Of a DNA stretch of 64,000 nucleotides, positions 1 to 8,400 are shown in pieces. The DNA comes from CAIVAT01 sp049317265. GTDB taxonomy: Bacteria > Bacteroidota > Bacteroidia > Bacteroidales > FEN-979. Where the stretch lies: positions 1 through 64,000 of the forward strand of contig JBMOIP010000003.1 of NCBI GenBank assembly GCA_049317265.1, given 5' to 3'. The notes below the pieces were generated by a model. That model ran no database searches. It saw only the letters and a program-made list of their open reading frames with translations, and was not told the DNA's origin. The stretch's first letter is position 1, and each line of letters begins with the position of its first letter. The translations under genes and the position numbers were made by a program.

Positions 1-180
1 CACATTGCGATCAGCAACGCTAAAAGAACTTTTCTTGGTGTCTATCATAAAATGACCACAGATTACTTACAAAACTATCTTAACGAATTTGCTTACAAAC
101 TGAATCGGAGAAACTTTGCTGACTTATTCGAAAGGGTAATTATAGCTGCTGTTTTTCCTTACTGGTACGAAAGTGCTTAA
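1..180 (+). pseudogene. IS1595-family transposase, C-terminal part (cut by window edge)
   Basis: An open frame enters from the left edge and stops at 178-180, giving the last 59 residues of a protein. The sequence contains ISNAKRTFLGVYHKM, then LQNYLNEFAYKLNRR and a final hydrophobic stretch. The pattern of a K/R-rich segment followed by YLNEF.YKxNRR is typical of the C-terminus of IS1595 (ISXO2-like) DDE transposases, where it follows the last catalytic residue. The catalytic part lies outside the window, so it cannot be said whether the gene is intact. The insertion sequence end would be expected just after the stop codon; I cannot define a terminal repeat from one end only. Confidence 0.72.
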
Positions 181-202
181 TCAATAATTAAAACAATTAT
201 TA

Positions 203-232
203 TTGTACATACAAATATAATAATTATCTTTG
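203..232 (+). promoter_or_regulatory. Promoter of the marR-like gene with overlapping palindromic operator
   Basis: TTGTACATACAA at 203-214 is a near-perfect palindrome. Its first TTG lies 19 nt before TATCTTTG at 225-232, a full match to the Bacteroidota -7 box TAnnTTTG. The operator thus covers the -33 element. The ATG at 241 is only 8 nt after the box, so the mRNA is probably nearly leaderless. A perfect version, TTGTATATACAA, sits before the next gene (687-698), suggesting autoregulation and control of the downstream gene. Confidence 0.6.
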
Positions 233-240
233 CCCCCGAA

Positions 241-669
241 ATGAAGGATAAAGCCACCTATTGCAATTGCCTGTATTACGCCTCCAATGCCCTTGCCCGG
301 GTTGTAACAAAAATGGCGGAAGCGGAATTTTCTGCCGTTGACCTTGCGCCAAGCTACGCCTTCGTGGTCATGACCGTCAATAAAAACCCCGGAATTCAAG
401 CCGGGGAACTTGCAGAGATCATGATGCTGACCCCGTCGACCGTGACCCGGCTTGTCGACAAACTGGAAAGCCGCGGCCTGGTTAAGAAACACAGCGAAGG
501 AAGGACCATGATGATCTATCCTACTGCGGCTTCCGTTGAAATGAACGACGCAATAAAAGCAGCCTGGTACAAACTCTACCTGAGGTTTACCGATATTCTC
601 GGGGAGGAAAATGCACGTCTGCTCACAGGGAGTGTCTTCCAGTCGGCCATTAAACTGGCATCAAAATAG
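241..669 (+). CDS. MarR-family winged-helix transcriptional regulator
   Basis: A 142-residue protein of usual MarR length. After an N-terminal helix come the winged-helix elements: GIQAGELAEIMMLTPSTVTR (about 58-77) matches helix-turn-helix helices 2-3, and VDKLESRGLVKK is the typical start of the wing. MarR proteins bind palindromic operators as dimers and are released by small ligands or oxidation. Two N-terminal cysteines (C8 and C10, in YCNC) lie in the region that forms the dimer interface in this family and could be redox sensors; that is inference. The gene is followed on the same strand by an NmrA-type NAD(P)-binding protein, a common partner of MarR/HxlR-type sensors of quinones or electrophiles. 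Copies of a TTGTAyATACAA palindrome precede both genes. Confidence 0.85.
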   Translation: MKDKATYCNCLYYASNALARVVTKMAEAEFSAVDLAPSYAFVVMTVNKNPGIQAGELAEIMMLTPSTVTRLVDKLESRGLVKKHSEGRTMMIYPTAASVEMNDAIKAAWYKLYLRFTDILGEENARLLTGSVFQSAIKLASK

Positions 670-686
670 TTTTTTTAATTTATTAA

Positions 687-698
687 TTGTATATACAA
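687..698 (+). promoter_or_regulatory. Perfect 12-bp palindrome, candidate MarR operator
   Basis: TTGTATATACAA is fully self-complementary and lies 30 nt before the NmrA-like start codon. It differs at one base from the element overlapping the marR-like promoter (203-214), and both are followed by AATAT. Two copies in front of two adjacent genes are best explained as operators for the MarR protein encoded between them. Confidence 0.55.
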
Positions 699-728
699 AT
701 ATTAATCATCCACAAAAACACATCAACC

Positions 729-1625
729 ATGAAAAAGTACGTAATCACCGGTGCCACCGGAAAAATTGGAAAAATCGTTGCAACTGAATTGCTTGCAAAA
801 GGACAAAGCGTGACCGTTATTGCCCGTAATGCCGACAAATTAAAAGAGCTGGCCGACATGGGAGCGATTGCCATGGCAGGCGACTCCTACGACAGGGAGT
901 TTCTTACAAGGGCATTTAAAGGTGCCGATGCGGTATTCTGCCTTTTAATGCCCGACATGTTCGCGGCTGATGTCTTCCAGGAGCAAAAAAAGATCTCCGA
1001 CAACTATTTCGAAGCCCTGAAAGTAAACAATGTTCCCAATGTTGTATTGCTCAGCAGTGTCGGAGCTCACCTTCGCAAGGGGGCAGGGATCGTCGACGGT
1101 CTCGGCTACATGGAAGACCTGTTGCTTGGACTGAAGGGGGCCAATGTGCTGAACCTGCGTCCGACCTATTTTATGGAAAACACCCTGGGCCTGATCGGGA
1201 CGATCAAACAGATGGGCATTGCCGGCACCCCGGTCAGCGCCGATCAGAAGTTCCCGATGGTGGCAACAAAGGACATCGGCGCGGTAGCCGCAAAACGTTT
1301 GCTCGACCTGGGCTTCACAGGCAATACTGTCGAGTATGTCCTGGGCCCCCGCGACATGACCTATTCTGAGGTCACCGCCATTGCCGGAAAGGCGATCGGG
1401 ATGCCGGAACTCATGTACGTTCAGTTCCCTTACGAGGATGCAGTAAAAGGGATGGCAGCTTCAGGATTTTGCGGCGAGGATGCTGCCCGTTTGATGGTCG
1501 ACCTTGCCAAAGCCATCAACGATGGCACGCTGCTGAACGGTCATCAGCGAACAGAGGCAAACTCTACCCCGACAACCTATGAAGAGTTTTCGCAGGTGTT
1601 TGGATGGGTGTTTAAGAATAGTTAA
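729..1625 (+). CDS. NmrA-like NAD(P)-binding protein, putative NAD(P)H:quinone oxidoreductase
   Basis: The protein begins MKKYVITGATGKIGK. GATGKIG is the GxxGxxG dinucleotide-binding turn of an atypical short-chain dehydrogenase. Other family features are ADAVFCLL after beta-4, VVLLSSVGAH in place of the classical Ser-Tyr-Lys site, and LRPTYFMEN, typical of NmrA/QorB-like members. The 298-residue length fits. An upstream in-frame TTG at 687 would add 14 residues, but it lies inside the palindromic operator, so ATG 729 is preferred. The adjacent MarR gene and shared operator suggest induction by a reactive small molecule. NmrA-like proteins can also be non-catalytic redox sensors, so enzyme activity is likely but not shown. 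Confidence 0.8.
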   Translation: MKKYVITGATGKIGKIVATELLAKGQSVTVIARNADKLKELADMGAIAMAGDSYDREFLTRAFKGADAVFCLLMPDMFAADVFQEQKKISDNYFEALKVNNVPNVVLLSSVGAHLRKGAGIVDGLGYMEDLLLGLKGANVLNLRPTYFMENTLGLIGTIKQMGIAGTPVSADQKFPMVATKDIGAVAAKRLLDLGFTGNTVEYVLGPRDMTYSEVTAIAGKAIGMPELMYVQFPYEDAVKGMAASGFCGEDAARLMVDLAKAINDGTLLNGHQRTEANSTPTTYEEFSQVFGWVFKNS

Positions 1626-1651
1626 ATTGCAGACCGACTGATCTTTGCCTA

Positions 1652-1684
1652 AGACCTTCCAGGTTTTGAAAACCTGGAAGGTCT
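1652..1684. repeat. 33-nt perfect inverted repeat
   Basis: AGACCTTCCAGGTTTT and its exact reverse complement flank a single G, giving a 16-bp perfect palindrome-like hairpin just downstream of the NmrA-like gene. There is no T-run directly after it, so it is not a classical terminator. From memory, similar AAAACCTGGAAGGTC palindromes are dispersed between genes in many Bacteroidota genomes. Confidence 0.65.
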
Positions 1685-1691
1685 GCTAAAT

Positions 1692-1728
1692 AAAAAAACC
1701 CTGAAACCATTAGGAATCAGGGTTTTTT
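1692..1728. terminator. Bidirectional terminator hairpin (repeat family, copy A)
   Basis: An A-run, the stem ACCCTGA / TCAGGGT and a T-run form a symmetrical hairpin lying between the convergent NmrA-like and kinase genes. The loop AACCATTAGGAA is nearly the same as in hairpins at 3655, 4759 and 44391. It therefore belongs to a family, but no tRNA-like core follows this copy. Confidence 0.75.
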
Positions 1729-1804
1729 GTTGGGCGTAGCCCATGGCAGGCAAATATAACCAGTGCCGTTAGCTCTCTCTGAAAAATTTAATTCTATTTA
1801 AGGG

Positions 1805-3550
1805 TTACGACCGGGGAGGATACGGCAAACTAAAATAAAAGGAAGCTCCTTTGTTGGGTTCGGACTCAGCCCATACCCGCCCGTTATGCCTGTTCACGAT
1901 GCGCTGCACATTGGCCAGACCGATTCCCGTTCCTTCAAACTCCCGCTGGGAATGAAGCCGCTGAAATACCCCGAACAACTTGTGGGCATATTGCATGTCA
2001 AACCCCACTCCATTGTCGCAGATGCAGAATACCATGAAATCCTTCTCTTCCCTGCATCCGATCGAAATTTCCGCCAGCTCTTTGAACCGGGTGTATTTGA
2101 CTGCATTCCCGATGAGGTTTATCCACACCTGATGAAGAAGGGCATCATCTCCAAACACCTCCGGCAATGTTTCCACCGACCAGTTTATGTTCCTGTTCCT
2201 GATGTCCGGTTCCATCATTTCGATCACCTCCCGAACCAAAACATTCGTGTCCAGCCTGATTGTATGCAAATCCTGCCGGTTTGTTCTTGAAAACCGCAGC
2301 AGGTCGTCGATAAGCGTGCTCATCTGCTTTGAGGTAATCGTAATGTTTTCAAGATAATGGCGGGTCTCGCCAGGTAAATTGTCCTGCAACTCTTCGTTCA
2401 GCAACCCGGCATACCCATTGATATGCCGCAACGGGGTCATCAGATCGTGTGATACGGAATAGGTAAAGGCTTCCATCTCCTGATTGGCAGCTTCAAGCTG
2501 GGAAGTGCGTTCTATCACACGTTTCTCCAGGTCTTCCTTCGAATGACGAAGTTCTTCTTCTGCCGCCTTTCTCCAGGTTATATCCTCAACAATTCCCAGG
2601 TTGTACAGAAAATTTCCTTCCTTATCGTAGGTAGGCATCACGGTCAATGATCCCCAGATCAACTGCCCGTCTTTCCGGATGTAGCGTTTTTCAGTCTTAT
2701 AAACATCCAACTCCTTGTTGATCAGCTTTTCAATGTAGGGCAAATCATTGTGCATATCCTCGGGATGCGTTACCTCTTTAAATGTCAATTCCCGGATTTC
2801 AGGTTCAGTGTACCCCATGATACTGCAAAATGCGGAATTGGCCTTTACAAAACGGAATTCCCCGTCGGCGATGACCATTCCAAACGGACCATTTGCATAC
2901 AACTGGCTGAACCTGAATTCGCTTTCGAAAAGCTGTCCCTCCTGGCGTTTGATCTCGGTAATGTCGTGGATGAGGAAATAGAGCCCCGTTCTATTCACCA
3001 GCAGGATCGGGCCTGAAAACACTTCAACATCTTTGAACTCTCCGCTGCTAAGACGGTGCCGGGATTCAAACTGAAATTTCGTTTCAGAGCTGGCCCGCTT
3101 GATTTGTGCTCTGATCAGGGTGGGATCGGCTTTGTCGATTTCATATATGCTTTTCAGGCAAAGTTCGGAGCGGGTCCACCCGTAGTAATCGCATGCAGCC
3201 TGGTTTGCCTCTTCGATTTTGCCGGTTTCGGGGTCAATCAGCAGGAGGATTGACAGATTATCAAAAAACAGGGCTCTGTAATGGCTCTCGCTTTCGATGC
3301 GCCGGGATTCAAGGATCCTCAGGTTCTGCATGTGTCCTTTCACAAGCAGGTATAGAAAAACGGTGGTGACGGCAATGAAAAAGGTTCCCTTGTATGTTTG
3401 ATACTGGGTGAGCAGACTATCATTAACCACCAATATATCCAGTACTTCATCCGAAAAAAGAATCCACAGGAACCCAAAAATCAGATAGATGAGTGTGACT
3501 TTATATTCGAACCTGATATTCCGGAGAAAATCGGGGAGAGGCGTTTTCAT
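1805..3550 (-). CDS. Membrane PAS-domain sensor histidine kinase
   Basis: A 581-residue hybrid of two N-terminal membrane helices (about 18-35 and 53-70), two PAS domains (about 86-205 and 207-335, the second ending in the PAC-type IVEDITWRKAAEEEL), a coiled-coil linker, a HisKA domain with the phosphoacceptor H368 in SHDLMTPLRH, and an HATPase domain with N-box NLIGNAVKYT, G1 DNGVGFD and G2 GTGIGLA. It should autophosphorylate in response to a signal sensed by PAS or the membrane part. No receiver gene is adjacent, so it is an orphan kinase here. The periplasmic loop between the two helices is very short, so sensing is probably cytoplasmic or in the membrane. It converges with the NmrA-like gene across terminator copy A. 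Confidence 0.9.
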   Translation of the reverse strand: MKTPLPDFLRNIRFEYKVTLIYLIFGFLWILFSDEVLDILVVNDSLLTQYQTYKGTFFIAVTTVFLYLLVKGHMQNLRILESRRIESESHYRALFFDNLSILLLIDPETGKIEEANQAACDYYGWTRSELCLKSIYEIDKADPTLIRAQIKRASSETKFQFESRHRLSSGEFKDVEVFSGPILLVNRTGLYFLIHDITEIKRQEGQLFESEFRFSQLYANGPFGMVIADGEFRFVKANSAFCSIMGYTEPEIRELTFKEVTHPEDMHNDLPYIEKLINKELDVYKTEKRYIRKDGQLIWGSLTVMPTYDKEGNFLYNLGIVEDITWRKAAEEELRHSKEDLEKRVIERTSQLEAANQEMEAFTYSVSHDLMTPLRHINGYAGLLNEELQDNLPGETRHYLENITITSKQMSTLIDDLLRFSRTNRQDLHTIRLDTNVLVREVIEMMEPDIRNRNINWSVETLPEVFGDDALLHQVWINLIGNAVKYTRFKELAEISIGCREEKDFMVFCICDNGVGFDMQYAHKLFGVFQRLHSQREFEGTGIGLANVQRIVNRHNGRVWAESEPNKGASFYFSLPYPPRS

Positions 3551-3654
3551 TGGCTGAATATTTGTTCACCGGCCGACAGACCTTTCCCTGCCTGCGGCTT
3601 TTCAGCTAAGATAAAGAATAATAATACACAATGAGTAAATGAACAGTGAAAAAT

Positions 3655-3690
3655 AAAAAACCCTGAAACTGTTAAGAATCAGGTTTTTTT
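3655..3690. terminator. Terminator hairpin (repeat family, copy B)
   Basis: AAAAAACCCTGA and TCAGGTTTTTTT flank a loop of AACTGTTAAGAA. It resembles copies A, C and E. Eleven bases further on comes a direct copy of the tRNA-Phe 3' end, the same arrangement as at 40757, 44391 and the real tRNA at 48536. Confidence 0.65.
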
Positions 3691-3701
3691 GCTGGATTTG
3701 A

Positions 3702-3715
3702 TGTGGCATCGACTG
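3702..3715. repeat. tRNA-Phe 3'-end-like core, distal copy (candidate attachment site)
   Basis: TGTGGCATCGACTG is identical to positions 48581-48594, which form the end of the minus-strand tRNA-Phe (discriminator, acceptor stem and start of the T arm). Orientation is the same. It would be the distal attachment-site remnant of an island that entered at the tRNA 3' end. Confidence 0.5.
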
Positions 3716-4065
3716 AACGCATGGAACGATTCTAAATTAGACCATTTTAACCCCACAAACCTTTCTATTATTATTGATTATCTGCCTATCAACAACATAT
3801 ATTATTATTTAGATACGTTCAGCATTTCTCTTTCCCAACCAACTTAATGTAACAATTTAACCACTTTTTTTAAGCTGTGATTTTTTTAAACTAAAGTGAT
3901 TCCACCGAAAGATAATACTTCAATTTTTCATGATTTGCATGAAAAATTACCAGATAAGTTGTTTTTATAAATGATTTGCGATATTCAAGAAAAGAGGGTT
4001 TTACCTGTTGCAATCTATGTGGATATTTGCATCAATTAAACAACTTCTAACTAATTTCAAACAAA

Positions 4066-4722
4066 ATGAAACATCTCGTATTTATGCTGGCCACCCTGCT
4101 GTGCCTGTCTCAAATCACTGCCTTTGGCCAATCGGAAGAGTGTGTTTATGCCTTTAGTCTTAAAACCGGCACACTTTTAAAGAATGTTACCTACGGTAAG
4201 AAACAGGAGGTGATTTCGAGTTCCATATCCAAGGTTATCATTAATGACGGGCATACCCTTACCTTTTCTACCGAATCCTATTCCAATTCATCAAGTGCGG
4301 GTGGTGGTACGGTACTGACGGATGTTATCTGCAAGGATGGAGAGGTGCTTTACCCGATCGATCCTGGAATAACAGGAGTGAAAGTCTCAGACAATTCTGA
4401 TAAATATATCAATTTTCCAGTGACCATGTCTCAGGGGATGAAATTAAAAGATATAGTGTATTCGGGGAAAGGCATTACTTCTGACGGATACCCTTTTCCG
4501 GTTAAAATGAATCAAAAGGAGAGGGTTGTTGAAAGAGTTGAAAGTATAACCACCCCGGCAGGAACTTTCGAATGCGCCAAAGTTAACTACCTCCTTGAGT
4601 ATGGCCCGGTAAAATGGCAAACTTCACTATGGATTTCCAAAGAAGTTGGCATTGTAAAAACGGAATTTTACAAGAAAGGTAAGGTAGTAAGTTCCGTTGT
4701 GCTGGAAATGGTTACAAAATAG
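4066..4722 (+). CDS. Secreted protein, TapB / DUF3108-like
   Basis: A 218-residue protein with a clear signal peptide (MKHLVFMLATLLCLSQ, cleavage near AFGQ). The C-terminal half reads ITTPAGTFECAKVNY, LWISKEVGIVKTE and a lysine-rich strand, resembling the TPAGTF.c.ki / W.s..vGlVk.e pattern of DUF3108/TapB-like beta-barrel proteins common in Bacteroidota. The function of the family is poorly known; it acts in the periplasm or outside. It stands alone, with terminator copy C right after it, so it is probably monocistronic. Family assignment is from pattern memory only. Confidence 0.65.
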   Translation: MKHLVFMLATLLCLSQITAFGQSEECVYAFSLKTGTLLKNVTYGKKQEVISSSISKVIINDGHTLTFSTESYSNSSSAGGGTVLTDVICKDGEVLYPIDPGITGVKVSDNSDKYINFPVTMSQGMKLKDIVYSGKGITSDGYPFPVKMNQKERVVERVESITTPAGTFECAKVNYLLEYGPVKWQTSLWISKEVGIVKTEFYKKGKVVSSVVLEMVTK

Positions 4723-4758
4723 CACCAGATCGTTTCTCAATAAAAATTGCCCAAATTG

Positions 4759-4796
4759 AAAAAAACCCCGAAACCGTTAGGAATCAGGGTTTTTTG
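4759..4796. terminator. Terminator hairpin (repeat family, copy C)
   Basis: AAAAAACCCCGA, a loop of AACCGTTAGGAA and TCAGGGTTTTTT form a hairpin 36 nt after the TapB-like stop. The loop matches copies A and E closely. The short GCCCAAATT before it echoes the TGCCCAAA repeats next to copies E and F. No tRNA-like core follows. Confidence 0.7.
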
Positions 4797-5096
4797 TTGT
4801 TTTCGGCAGCTTCACCGGAACCGTTCCTTCCCTGAAAAGTCGGCGCAGGGCGGATAATATGGCCAGTCCATCCGTTCATCACCGTGTTTCCTGAATATTA
4901 ATTTTATATTAAAATGCCCTGCCAAATTCAATTCTTGTTTCAAAATCGGCCATCCGGATTATTATATTTCTATATCTTTACCCTGTAATTGTCTATTTAT
5001 TCACAACCGAAAACTGCAGTATTGGGGGGATGGGAACCCTTCAGGGTGCTTCCCCCTCTTTTACAAAGTTAGTTGATCAAGAGTGCATTAACAAAC
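4797..5096. other. Leader region of the TIR/RyR cluster
   Basis: This 300-nt gap has no gene I can support. Its main feature is a G-rich/C-rich hairpin at 5024-5057 just before the first small gene of the cluster. Confidence 0.5.
5024..5057 (+). promoter_or_regulatory. Hairpin ahead of the TIR/RyR cluster
   Basis: GGGGGGA (5024-5030) can pair with TCCCCCT (5051-5057). Inside it ACCC (5036-5039) pairs with GGGT (5044-5047) across a TTCA loop. It is followed by CTTTT, so it may act as a terminator or attenuator before the downstream genes. The purpose is inferred. Confidence 0.45.
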
Positions 5097-5405
5097 ATGA
5101 TTCATCCCCAGGATTTTATCCACCCCGAAGATGAGGCTGCCCGTCGCAACTTGGAGGCCATTCCGACAATGATTTCCATGCTATTTTTCTGGCCGGTCCT
5201 GGTAACTCAACTTTGGGGCATCATCCAGCAATCGAATCTCGATGAGAAAGCGATTGTGGTTGCTGAGGAAAGTATCAGGCAATATGCAGGGTCAGATCGA
5301 ATGTCGGCCAAAAGTGCAATACAAAACAGGATTTACTGTACCGCATGCGGCACTCCAAATGCAGAAAGTGTTAATTTTTGTATGGAGTGTGGGTTGAAAT
5401 TTTAA
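5097..5405 (+). CDS. Small zinc-ribbon protein, possible M48-peptidase remnant
   Basis: A 102-residue protein from ATG 5097 (an in-frame TTG at 5073 could add 8 residues). It starts MIHPQDFIHPEDEAARRNLE. FIHPEDxAAxxxLxxIP is the opening of some M48-type metallopeptidases that end in a zinc ribbon. Here the middle, including HEXXH, is absent. After a short hydrophobic stretch (FFWPVLVTQLWG) and a linker the protein ends in YCTACGTPNAESVNFCMECG, a treble-clef/zinc-ribbon with two CxxC pairs. It looks like an internally deleted peptidase gene or a genuine small adaptor. Similar ribbons occur in two later proteins of this cluster. It lies 41 nt before the TIR gene. Confidence 0.5.
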   Translation: MIHPQDFIHPEDEAARRNLEAIPTMISMLFFWPVLVTQLWGIIQQSNLDEKAIVVAEESIRQYAGSDRMSAKSAIQNRIYCTACGTPNAESVNFCMECGLKF

Positions 5406-5446
5406 CAATAAAATAGTTTTTATAGCTTTTCAATTACAAATCGGAA

Positions 5447-8400
5447 ATGGAAAGATTTCAATATTATGCGTTTATAAGCTACAGCCGAAAAGATAAAAAA
5501 TGGGCTGAGTGGTTACATAAAAAACTTGAAAACTACAAACTACCGAGTATTATCAGAAAAGAATCAAATGGCAATTTGCCAAAACAAATTCGACCGATCT
5601 TCAGAGATAAAACAGATATAGGTCCTGGTGATTTAGAGGTGAATATTAAAAACGAACTGGAGGACTCGCGTTTTTTGATTGTTATTTGTTCACCAGCTGC
5701 TGCAGATTCCGCATGGGTAAATAAAGAAATTCGTCATTTTAAATCATTCGGAAGGGGTGAACGAATCATTCCATTTATCATTGAAGGAACACCGGACCCA
5801 AAAAATGAGCACGAAAAACAGTGTTATCCTGCGGAACTTTCAACAAATACCTTAGGCGTTTCCGTCAAGGAACTATCTAAGGAGGCAGCGTGTGTTAAAG
5901 TTATAGCAGCAATATTGGGGCTTAAGTTCGATCAACTTTGGCAACGGCATAAAAGAAGTGAAAAGCGGAAAATTATTATACGTTCAACCGCTTTAAGTCT
6001 CATTTCATTTCTTTTGCTTTCGCTATCGTTGTGGTATTGGGATTACAACCGGGTAAAAATTAAATATTTTGCCGACTACACTGAACGATGGGGAGTACCG
6101 GAGGGTATCTGTAAGCTAACCAGGGAAGAAGCTTCCCACAGGTACATATCCTATCTTTTTGAATACAGAAGACGCAAATTGCAAAAGGTTAAAATAGTTG
6201 GGAATAAAAATCAGCTGAGGGTAGAAGGTCATGCGGAAAAAGCAAAAAGAGAACCCGAAACACATTTCGAATACAGAGCTGATGGTAAATTACTTATCAA
6301 GAAGTGTTTTAACCTTGTTGGATTTGAAACAGTTCGTTACACTTTTAGCGAAGATCTGCGAACAATTAACATTGTTAGTGCTGACGAAAGAACACCACAA
6401 TCAGTAAATTCGGGACTTACTTCAACGGTGAATTATAACAATCAGAGCGAGATTATCCGGTTTTTAAACGAATATGATAGCCATGGGCGCTTAATAAAGC
6501 AGGAATTTGCGAAGGATATCTGGAACACACCGGCAGCTGATGCGTGTGGAATTTATGGTTTGAATTATGAATATTTTCCAAATGATCAAATAAAATCCGT
6601 AACATACCTTGATGAATCCGGACATAAAACAGTTAAATCAAATTCTCAACAATATTCCTGGGAGAGCAAAAAAGAATTTAGCTATAATACACAGGGTTGG
6701 TTAGTTAAAATAACATCTTTTGACCTTGATGGCGAACCTTCAAATAACGAATGGAACTATTGTTCAGAGGAGGATATCCATGATAAGTGGGGAAATATTA
6801 TTGAAATCAGATTTTACGACCGACGAAATCAATTGACAATAAACCATCTCAATTTTGCTATTGAAAGAATGGTTTATGATGAAAATGGCAATATTGTCGA
6901 ACATTCCTATCATGATAAGGCAGGAAATCCGGCAGAATGTAAATTTGGGTATTCTAAATTCACAAATGAATTTGACTTTTCTACAGACATCACGACAACG
7001 ACTAAATATTTTGATCAATCTGGTCAATTGAAGTTGAATCAACAAGGATTCGCCATTTCAAAGACAATCAACTCATTTCCCGACAGTACAATTCGAGTAA
7101 CTATTGAATATTACAATCAAAAACAAAAACCTTGTTTACTTAAGGACTATGGCTATTTCTCTGTATCATCTCAATACGATAAACATGGGAATCTTTACAT
7201 GATAGTTTACCGGGACACATTAGGGAAATTCTGCGTTTCCAATTATGGATATGTAGCCTATTTTGCCGAATATAAGGATAATTTAAAAACACTCGAAACT
7301 TATCTTCCTCTGGATAGTTCCAAATTGATTGTCGAACATCTGGGTTACACGAAAGTGACACATCAATACGATAAATGGAGAAACCTTATCGAGAACCGTT
7401 ACTTTGATAGAAAAATGAATCCGGTAAATAATGCCAAAGGTTTTCATAAAGAGTGCTGGGCTTTCGACGAAAAAGGCAATATCAGATCAGTAATATATTA
7501 CAACACCAATGGAGAACTGGCCAATAACCTGGATTACAATGCTGCAATTTATGAAGCGGCTTACCAATATAACGATTATGGTACTCCAACGATTACCAAT
7601 AATTGGTACGACAAAAACCGGGATCCGGTAACCAAAAACCTGCCATTAAAAACAACCCCTTTGCACTATGCATGTAGCTCAGGACAGCCCAACATGGTAA
7701 TGCAACTTCTTGCACAGGGTGCCGATAAATTAAGCATAGGCGAAGATGGTTTGACACCAGCCCAAAATGCTGCCCTATTCAACAAACCCGAATGTCTTGC
7801 ATTGATCTACCCGAAATTTAATTATAACATGCCCGTTACAAAAGTAAATAACAGGGAAGATATTGATATTCTGAACTGCCAGTTGATTTTAGCGGGAAAA
7901 GAGACTGATATCATCCAGCGTTACAAGGCTGCGATAAAACTCGAGAATCAGATCATCCTGTTTTCAGCTAAAAACCCAGAGTTAGTACTTAGCTATTACC
8001 GGTGTGTTGCTTTAATTGCCGATCAGTTAGGGGATTGCCAGGTTGCATATTCGATGTTTCATAAAAGTTATAAAATGACTGTTCTGCGAAATGAAAACGA
8101 TCAGATTAGAAGAGGAATGGCTTGTTCGTGCTCCTGGTATGCCTTAAAAGCCGGAAAATTCAATGAAGCGTATGATATTTTAAAGCCTTATGAACAAACC
8201 ATTCGCAGTGAAAAGAAAACAGAATCATTAACCATGAATTTTGCCCACGCTTTGTTTTTCAACAATAAAGTGGAAGAAGCTAAAGAGATTTATTTTGCAA
8301 ATTCCGGGAAACAGTTCCCAAAGTCAAACCATCAAAATTGGAACAGCATCCTGGTGAACGATTTTAAAATTTTAACCTGGCTGGGTAATGGGAAAAAGGA

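Larger units (their letters stand above)
3551..4065. other. AT-rich intergenic region with terminator copy and tRNA-like core
   Basis: This 515-nt gap holds the upstream region of the minus-strand kinase, a terminator hairpin (3655-3690) and the tRNA-Phe 3'-end-like core (3702-3715). About 350 nt of very AT-rich sequence then leads to the secreted-protein gene. I see no open reading frame of substance and no full TAnnTTTG box in it. Confidence 0.6.

Noticed and set aside
687..728. TTG start at 687 for the NmrA-like protein
   Set aside because: It lies in the palindromic operator and adds residues not found in the family; ATG 729 starts directly at the Rossmann strand.
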